A stretch of DNA of 64,000 bases. Origin: Clostridium sp. E02. GTDB taxonomy: Bacteria > Bacillota > Clostridia > Lachnospirales > Lachnospiraceae. A program made the position numbers and the translations under genes. Below the pieces are notes generated by a model. It was not told where the DNA came from. It searched no databases and saw only the letters and a program-made list of their open reading frames with translations. Shown here one piece after another: positions 59,407-64,000 of the stretch. Within the stretch, counting starts at the first letter, position 1; each line of letters opens with the position of its first letter. The stretch is taken from the NCBI RefSeq assembly GCF_003833015.1, contig NZ_RJLQ01000002.1, positions 62,001 to 126,000 of the forward strand, given 5' to 3'.

Positions 59407-59778
59407 ATGACAGTTTTACTTCGCTGCGTGCTGATCAGTGTATCCATATTACTTACATGCTATGTGTTAAAAAGAATCCGTCATTCAAAGATGAAGATTG
59501 AAGATTCTATCTTCTGGGTGATGTTTTCTCTGCTCTTGGTGGTTTTTAGCATATTTCCCCGAGTGGCGGATTTTATCTCTCGTATCGTAGGGACTTATTC
59601 CACTGCCAATTTTATTTTTGCTTTTATGATTTTCATTCTATTATCCAAAGTATTTTTCCAATCCATTAAGATATCCCAGTTGGAGCGGAGAGTGACGGAG
59701 TTGATTCAGATGCTGGCGCTGGATAAAGAGGTGGAGAAAGGGAAGGAGGAGAAAAAAAGTGAAGCAGATTCCAATTAA
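59407..59778 (+). CDS. DUF2304 small membrane protein
   Basis: A 123-residue protein with three hydrophobic segments (LLRCVLISVSILLTCYVL; FWVMFSLLLVVFSIFP; FAFMIFILLSKVFF) and a charged helical C-terminus rich in glutamate and lysine (LERRVTELIQMLALD). This is the DUF2304 layout. The family commonly stands beside polyprenyl-phosphate glycosyltransferases and may help place or scaffold them; this is inference. It overlaps the DUF2142 gene by 20 bases. GGAAGGGAG lies upstream. Confidence 0.82.
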   Translation: MTVLLRCVLISVSILLTCYVLKRIRHSKMKIEDSIFWVMFSLLLVVFSIFPRVADFISRIVGTYSTANFIFAFMIFILLSKVFFQSIKISQLERRVTELIQMLALDKEVEKGKEEKKSEADSN

Positions 59779-61363
59779 AAAAGGCTTGTGGCTTACGGTT
59801 GGCACCATTCTTCTTTTACTCTTTTTATTTGTCCGCACGTACAAAAAAACCATTATTGGGATTCCTTCCCCAGAGTTTGAAGCAGTTCGGCGTTTTTATT
59901 GGTGGATTCTTGTGGCAGGTTGTGGATTTCTTTTATTTCTTGGCTTCTTTTTGTGGATAAAAGAAAGTTTTTCCCTCTGGCTGTTTGCAGTGGCAATGGT
60001 GGGGATGGGTCTTTTTTATCTATTTGTACTGACCCCTTTTTCCGCTCCCGATGAAGCGGCTCATTTTGTGAGTGCGTATCGGCTTTCCAGTCAGATCATG
60101 GGAAAACAGCCAGTAGCAGATGAGGAATATGCAAAGCAAGCAGGAGTAAAAGAAAAGGAAAGAATCAAACGAGGCGCCAATGTACTGGTTCGAAGTGGGG
60201 ATGACAGTTCTTTCCTCTCCAATCAGCCGGGGCAGGTCACGTATGAACGTATTTTGACGGAGTTGTTCTCTATGGATCACAGCCAGTCCGTTACCGTTCG
60301 AGAAGAAATTCCCGTTAATACTACTCCGGTTGTGTATCTTCCCCAGGCACTTGGAATTACCGTGGCAAGGCTATTAAACCTTGGTTATGTCCCTTTGGTT
60401 TATCTTGGAAGACTTATGAATCTGTTGGCATTTGTTTCCATGGCTTGCCTCTCTTATCGTCTTATGCCTTTTAAAAAAGAGTTAATTATGGCAGTGTCTT
60501 GTCTGCCTATGTCCCTTCATCTGGCGGCATCTTTTTCCTATGATGCAGCGTTTATCGGTTTATCCCTGGTGCTTTTGTCCTGGTGTTTTTATTTGGCTTA
60601 TGAAAAAAAAGAAGTATCCACCAAAGATGTTTTGATCCTGACTCTTTTGCTGATTCTTTTGGAACCAGGTAAGATCGTATATCTTCCGGCAGCAGGAATC
60701 TGCCTTTTGATTCCAGTTTCTAAATTTAAATCAAAAAAGCATTATATTCTGTCTGTGCTTAGTGTCATCACAGTTGTATTCCTTGCCGTATTTTTGGTGA
60801 ATCATCTGGTGCTATCGGCCTGGGCAGGGGCGACCGAAAGCTATGTGGGCTGGAATCAGGCGGCTGGATATACCTTATCTGACGTATGGAAATATCCCTA
60901 TGAAGTGATTGGAGTATATTATGAAACGCTGGTTACGCAGTTTGATTACTATCTGGTCACCATGCTGGGAGGCTTTTTGGGGAATTTGGATCCCAATCTG
61001 ACCGTTCCTCCCTTTTGCCTTACTATTTTGTGGTACGTGTTATTTGTCAGCGTGGTAAGACGAGAAGAGGAGACGGTTCCCATCACAGGTAGGCAGAAAT
61101 GTTACCTATTATTGTTGGTGTTTTTAAGTGCAGGTCTAGTTCTTACTTCCATGTTTCTTGGATGGACGCCCAGGGATTTGACTTATATCACAGGGGTTCA
61201 GGGACGTTATTTTATTCCACTCCTGCCACTTTTATTAATTACCGTATTTGATAAACGTCTCGTCATTTTGGCAGACTTAAGAAAAAGTGCCTGGTATCTA
61301 GAATGTTTTGTAAGCATTTATGCCCTGATTCGGATTTGTTCGACGGCATGTCTGCGCTATTGA
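59759..61363 (+). CDS. DUF2142 polytopic membrane protein, probable glycan-locus GT-C-like
   Basis: A 534-residue protein starting with GTG, with about 11 membrane segments. A large outside loop near 85-170 follows FYLFVLTPFSAPDEAAHFVS, whose D-E-x-x-H is the hallmark of DUF2142. Its position fits GT-C glycosyltransferases that use polyprenyl-phosphate sugars outside the membrane, which would pair with the synthase at 58690. That function is inferred, not shown. GGAAGGAGG precedes the start by about 9 bases. The next GT2 starts 21 bases later. Confidence 0.83.
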   Translation: MKQIPIKKGLWLTVGTILLLLFLFVRTYKKTIIGIPSPEFEAVRRFYWWILVAGCGFLLFLGFFLWIKESFSLWLFAVAMVGMGLFYLFVLTPFSAPDEAAHFVSAYRLSSQIMGKQPVADEEYAKQAGVKEKERIKRGANVLVRSGDDSSFLSNQPGQVTYERILTELFSMDHSQSVTVREEIPVNTTPVVYLPQALGITVARLLNLGYVPLVYLGRLMNLLAFVSMACLSYRLMPFKKELIMAVSCLPMSLHLAASFSYDAAFIGLSLVLLSWCFYLAYEKKEVSTKDVLILTLLLILLEPGKIVYLPAAGICLLIPVSKFKSKKHYILSVLSVITVVFLAVFLVNHLVLSAWAGATESYVGWNQAAGYTLSDVWKYPYEVIGVYYETLVTQFDYYLVTMLGGFLGNLDPNLTVPPFCLTILWYVLFVSVVRREEETVPITGRQKCYLLLLVFLSAGLVLTSMFLGWTPRDLTYITGVQGRYFIPLLPLLLITVFDKRLVILADLRKSAWYLECFVSIYALIRICSTACLRY

Positions 61364-61384
61364 TGGAAAGTTGAGGATAATCAG

Positions 61385-62353
61385 TTGGAAAACATAGAAA
61401 ATGAAAACAAAACAGTGGATGTAATCATTCCGGTCTACCATCCGGATCATGTTTTTAAACGTCTCCTGATCCGGCTTGGGGAGCAAACCTATCCCATTCG
61501 GAAAATCATTCTTATGAATACAGAGAAATCTTATTGGGATCAGGAGGAATACCAAGGAATTTCTAATCTTGAGGTGCATCATGTGACGAAAGAGGAATTT
61601 GATCATGGTGGGACTAGAAATAAAGGGGCTGCTCATTCTGAAGCAGACATTATGGTGTTCATGACAGATGATGCGGTGCCTGCAAACCGAGAACTGATCC
61701 ACTTCCTGGTTCAAGCCTTTCAACAGACGGGAAAAGATGGAGAGAGAGTAGTGGCAGCATATGCAAGACAACTTCCAAACCCGGATTGTGGGTTAACTGA
61801 ACGCTTCACCAGATCTTTTAATTATCCGGCAGTAAGCAGGGTTAAAACAGGTGCAGACCTTAAAGAACTGGGGATCAAGACCTTCTTTTCTTCCAACGTT
61901 TGCTGTGCCTATGACCGAGTGGCCTTTGTAAAAGCGGGCGGTTTTATTAACAGAACCATATTCAATGAGGATATGATCTATGCAGGCAATGCAGTGCGGT
62001 ACCGGAAAGAGGCCATTGCTTATGTGGCAGAGGCCAGAGTGATCCATTCTCATAATTATGGTTGTCTGGCCCAGTTAAAACGAAACTTTGATTTAGGGGT
62101 CTCACAGGCCGATCATTCCGAAGTGTTTTTGGGAATCCAATCCGAGCGTGAGGGAATCTGCTTGGTGAAAAAGACATGTGGCTGGTTGATCCACGAGAAA
62201 AAGCCATGGCTCATACCAGGCTTGATTGCAAAGAGTGGATTTAAATATTTGGGCTATTTACTGGGAAAACGGTACCGGAAACTACCGAAAAGATTAATCA
62301 AATGTTTGACCATGAATCGTTCCTATTGGAAGAAAAATGAAATAGAAGTGTAA
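61385..62353 (+). CDS. glycosyltransferase family 2 (rhamnosyltransferase-like)
   Basis: A 322-residue transferase starting with TTG, the only start that fits GAGGATAA 7 bases upstream. VDVIIPVYHPDHVFKRLL, FDHGGTRNKGAAHSEADIMV and FMTDDAVP (about 95) are typical of the clostridial rhamnosyltransferase group. FFSSNVCCAYDRVAF and NEDMIYAGNAV form the acceptor and catalytic region. It is the last gene of the glycan locus and is followed by a terminator. Donor identity is uncertain. Confidence 0.87.
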   Translation: MENIENENKTVDVIIPVYHPDHVFKRLLIRLGEQTYPIRKIILMNTEKSYWDQEEYQGISNLEVHHVTKEEFDHGGTRNKGAAHSEADIMVFMTDDAVPANRELIHFLVQAFQQTGKDGERVVAAYARQLPNPDCGLTERFTRSFNYPAVSRVKTGADLKELGIKTFFSSNVCCAYDRVAFVKAGGFINRTIFNEDMIYAGNAVRYRKEAIAYVAEARVIHSHNYGCLAQLKRNFDLGVSQADHSEVFLGIQSEREGICLVKKTCGWLIHEKKPWLIPGLIAKSGFKYLGYLLGKRYRKLPKRLIKCLTMNRSYWKKNEIEV

Positions 62354-62365
62354 AAGTAGAATCTG

Positions 62366-62393
62366 AAAAAACCGGGGAAACCCGGTTTTTTTG
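62366..62393 (+). terminator. terminator of the glycan locus
   Basis: AAAAACCGGG and CCCGGTTTTT pair around GAAA, then T residues. Confidence 0.9.
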
Positions 62394-62495
62394 TTTGATC
62401 GCAAAAAAATGCTAACTCATCACAAATTTATCCTGCTTTTGTTTTGCTTAATGATTTAGTATAATAGGGATAGCATAGAAAAAAAGAGGCGAATT

Positions 62496-63536
62496 ATGGA
62501 AAATGACAAAAAAAACCTTTTAATTCTGGTGGTGTTTGGATTGCTGGGGATTGTATTCCTTACCATGTTGACTTCTACCTTTTATAGTTACGTGTTAAAA
62601 CGGAGTGGGGTGGAACATGCAGAAAACGCTCAGACGTATCAATATCATTATGTTATGATTATTGACGATCTGGATTCTCAATTTTGGAACGATGTATATG
62701 AAAGTGTTCGAAAAGAAGCAGCTCGAAACGATGCATATGTGGAATTAAAAGGCAGGAATCAATCTTCTGAATATAACGCGGTTGATTTTATGGATATGAG
62801 CATTGCCGCAAGGGTGGATGGAATACTTTTGGAATTTACAGGAGAGCCTAGTTTAGAACAGCGGATCAATGAGGCAACGGATCAGGGGATTCCGGTTGTG
62901 ACTTTATTAAACGATGCTCCTACGACAAAACGCAAAAGTTATATCGGAATCAATTCCTATGAGTTAGGACTTTCGTACGGCAACCAGATTCTTAACATAC
63001 TTTCTAAGAATCGTGACCATGCCAGGGTGATGATGCTTCTTCATGATAATTCCATCTTCAGCAGTCAGTCCCAGATCTATAATCAGATCAATAACCGTAT
63101 GGTTACATCCAAAGAGACACAAGGAAGAATTAAATCAGAAGTGATAAAAATACCCTCCGGACGTGCCTTTGAATCAGAGGAAATTGTGCGGGACCTATTT
63201 CAGAATGCAGAAGGCCCCCCGGATATTATACTTTGTATGGACGAGGTGGATACGGAGGCCGTTTATCAGGCGGTTATTGATTATAACTGTGTGGGAAGAA
63301 CTCAGGTTATCGGTTATTATAAATCAAAAGCAACTCTAGATGCGGTCAGAAAGGGAACCATGGCAATGACACTTTGCATTGATACCAGACAGTTGGGGAG
63401 GTACAGCGTTCAGGCATTAACGGAATGTATGAAAGATGGGCGAACCAATTCATTTTATAGTGTAGATTTGGAGTTTGTAACCAAGGACAATGCACTTAAT
63501 TTTATTCAGAATCAACGGAGTGTCTATGAAAATTAA
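62496..63536 (+). CDS. membrane-tethered sugar-binding protein (PBP type)
   Basis: A 346-residue protein. Residues 6-30 are one hydrophobic anchor (LLILVVFGLLGIVFLTMLTS) without a lipobox. The rest is a type I periplasmic binding fold of the ribose/galactose-binding kind: YVMIIDDLDSQFWNDVYESV, ARVDGILLEFTGEPSLEQRI, YIGINSYELGLSYGNQIL and PDIILCMDEVDTEAVYQAV. The permanent anchor and the sensor kinase gene that overlaps its end by 11 bases suggest a co-sensor for signalling and not a transport component. The ligand is unknown. GAGG lies upstream; TATAAT occurs at about 62459. Confidence 0.85.
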   Translation: MENDKKNLLILVVFGLLGIVFLTMLTSTFYSYVLKRSGVEHAENAQTYQYHYVMIIDDLDSQFWNDVYESVRKEAARNDAYVELKGRNQSSEYNAVDFMDMSIAARVDGILLEFTGEPSLEQRINEATDQGIPVVTLLNDAPTTKRKSYIGINSYELGLSYGNQILNILSKNRDHARVMMLLHDNSIFSSQSQIYNQINNRMVTSKETQGRIKSEVIKIPSGRAFESEEIVRDLFQNAEGPPDIILCMDEVDTEAVYQAVIDYNCVGRTQVIGYYKSKATLDAVRKGTMAMTLCIDTRQLGRYSVQALTECMKDGRTNSFYSVDLEFVTKDNALNFIQNQRSVYEN

Positions 63537-64000
63537 TTGGAAATGCTTCTGGGATAATCTTCCGATTTCCCGTAAATTATTTTTAGAAATTGCAGTTACT
63601 GCGGTCGTTTTGTTTGCTTGTAACCTGTTTATTTATGCACAGATCAATCAGATGGTGGAACGAATGAATTCCGTCTATATGAGCAACGTAAACTTAAATG
63701 AATTATCCGATGCTTTAACCAATGTACAAAATTATATTTACAAGTACTTGCAGGTAAAAGACTCAGAATCTCTAAAAAACTACTATCGGTCGGAACAGGA
63801 TTATAAAAAACTGTTAGAAGGACTAAATCAATCGGTGACGGACAATGAAATCCAGATTCTGGAGAAAAACATCCGCAACATGTCAAATGGCTATCTTATG
63901 ATCACAGAAGAAGCGGTTCAGTCAAAACGGGGTCAGAATGTGGAAAAATATAAAAGCTCCTATGAATCGGCATTAAGGATATTTCAGTTTATAAACCATG
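63526..64000 (+). CDS. sensor histidine kinase, N-terminal part (cut by window end)
   Basis: An open frame from ATG 63526 runs to the window edge with at least 158 residues. It starts MKINWKCFWDNLPISRKLFL, has one membrane segment (about 20-40: EIAVTAVVLFACNLFIYAQI), then an extracellular helical region (LSDALTNVQNYIYKYLQV). This matches the sensor part of YesM/LytS-like kinases that work with sugar-binding proteins. The kinase core lies outside the window, so the call rests on layout and on the upstream binding protein, with which it overlaps by 11 bases. Confidence 0.65.
   Translation, partial: MKINWKCFWDNLPISRKLFLEIAVTAVVLFACNLFIYAQINQMVERMNSVYMSNVNLNELSDALTNVQNYIYKYLQVKDSESLKNYYRSEQDYKKLLEGLNQSVTDNEIQILEKNIRNMSNGYLMITEEAVQSKRGQNVEKYKSSYESALRIFQFINH

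Noticed and set aside
1-64000. CRISPR arrays, rRNA and tRNA genes
   Set aside because: No regularly spaced repeats, no tRNA cloverleaf and no rRNA segments were recognised on either strand by eye; a covariance scan was not possible.

Overview
The window looks like chromosomal DNA of a low-GC, Gram-positive, anaerobic clostridium, most like the Lachnospiraceae (Lachnoclostridium, Lacrimispora or Anaerocolumna type). The evidence is strong AGGAGG-type ribosome binding sites, sigma-A promoters of the TTGACA-N17-TATAAT type, a HydE maturase, a clostridial rubredoxin-like protein, a class B sortase and a B. subtilis-like xylanase pair. The species assignment is inference. No rRNA, tRNA, CRISPR array or complete prophage was seen.

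Layout. 0-6 kb: Ddl-type ligase, YwbE, a TetR/VOC/zinc-ribbon operon, YaiI, a broken LysR gene, an NmrA-like protein, a DUF4397 protein and a rubredoxin-like protein. 6.3-10.3 kb: a kinase remnant, then two secreted xylan-degrading enzymes (GH43 arabinofuranohydrolase and GH30 glucuronoxylanase) ending in near-identical carbohydrate-binding modules. 10.4-16.4 kb: a DUF2339 membrane protein, HydE, a YitT-like protein, an unknown protein, a possible small RNA and a GNAT acetyltransferase. 16.5-24.7 kb is accessory in character: a GGDEF remnant, a lone tyrosine recombinase, a chemoreceptor, a DtxR/MntR-like regulator whose expected start codon reads ACG, a serine recombinase, an intergenic region with a 16-bp inverted repeat around a consensus promoter, a diguanylate cyclase, and two D12-class adenine methyltransferases without a visible nuclease.

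24.7-29.6 kb is a polyamine transport operon (HTH-cupin regulator, PotA, PotB, PotC, PotD and a small anchored protein). 30-47 kb is mostly housekeeping: lactonase, AroC, RpiB, LepB, DUF3810, MscS, SIMPL and Ig-like envelope proteins, an HD hydrolase, MgsA, a BTAD regulator, SrtB, GlmM, the XpaC/TelA pair and LeuA with a long leader. 47-62.4 kb is a cell-surface glycan locus: Glf, six glycosyltransferases, a sugar aminotransferase, an ATP-grasp ligase, two flippases, DUF2304 and DUF2142, with an L,D-transpeptidase set in reverse inside it. The last 1.5 kb starts a sugar-sensing system: a membrane-tethered sugar-binding protein and the N-terminus of a sensor kinase cut by the window edge.

The most interesting candidate is the region at 21236-21399. 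Two exact inverted 16-bp copies, each a palindrome with a 2-bp centre, flank a strong promoter that now points at the serine recombinase and the DtxR-like gene. If the segment inverts, the promoter would instead point at the diguanylate cyclase, which would make it a phase-variable switch. The same sites could alternatively be autoregulatory recombinase-binding sites.
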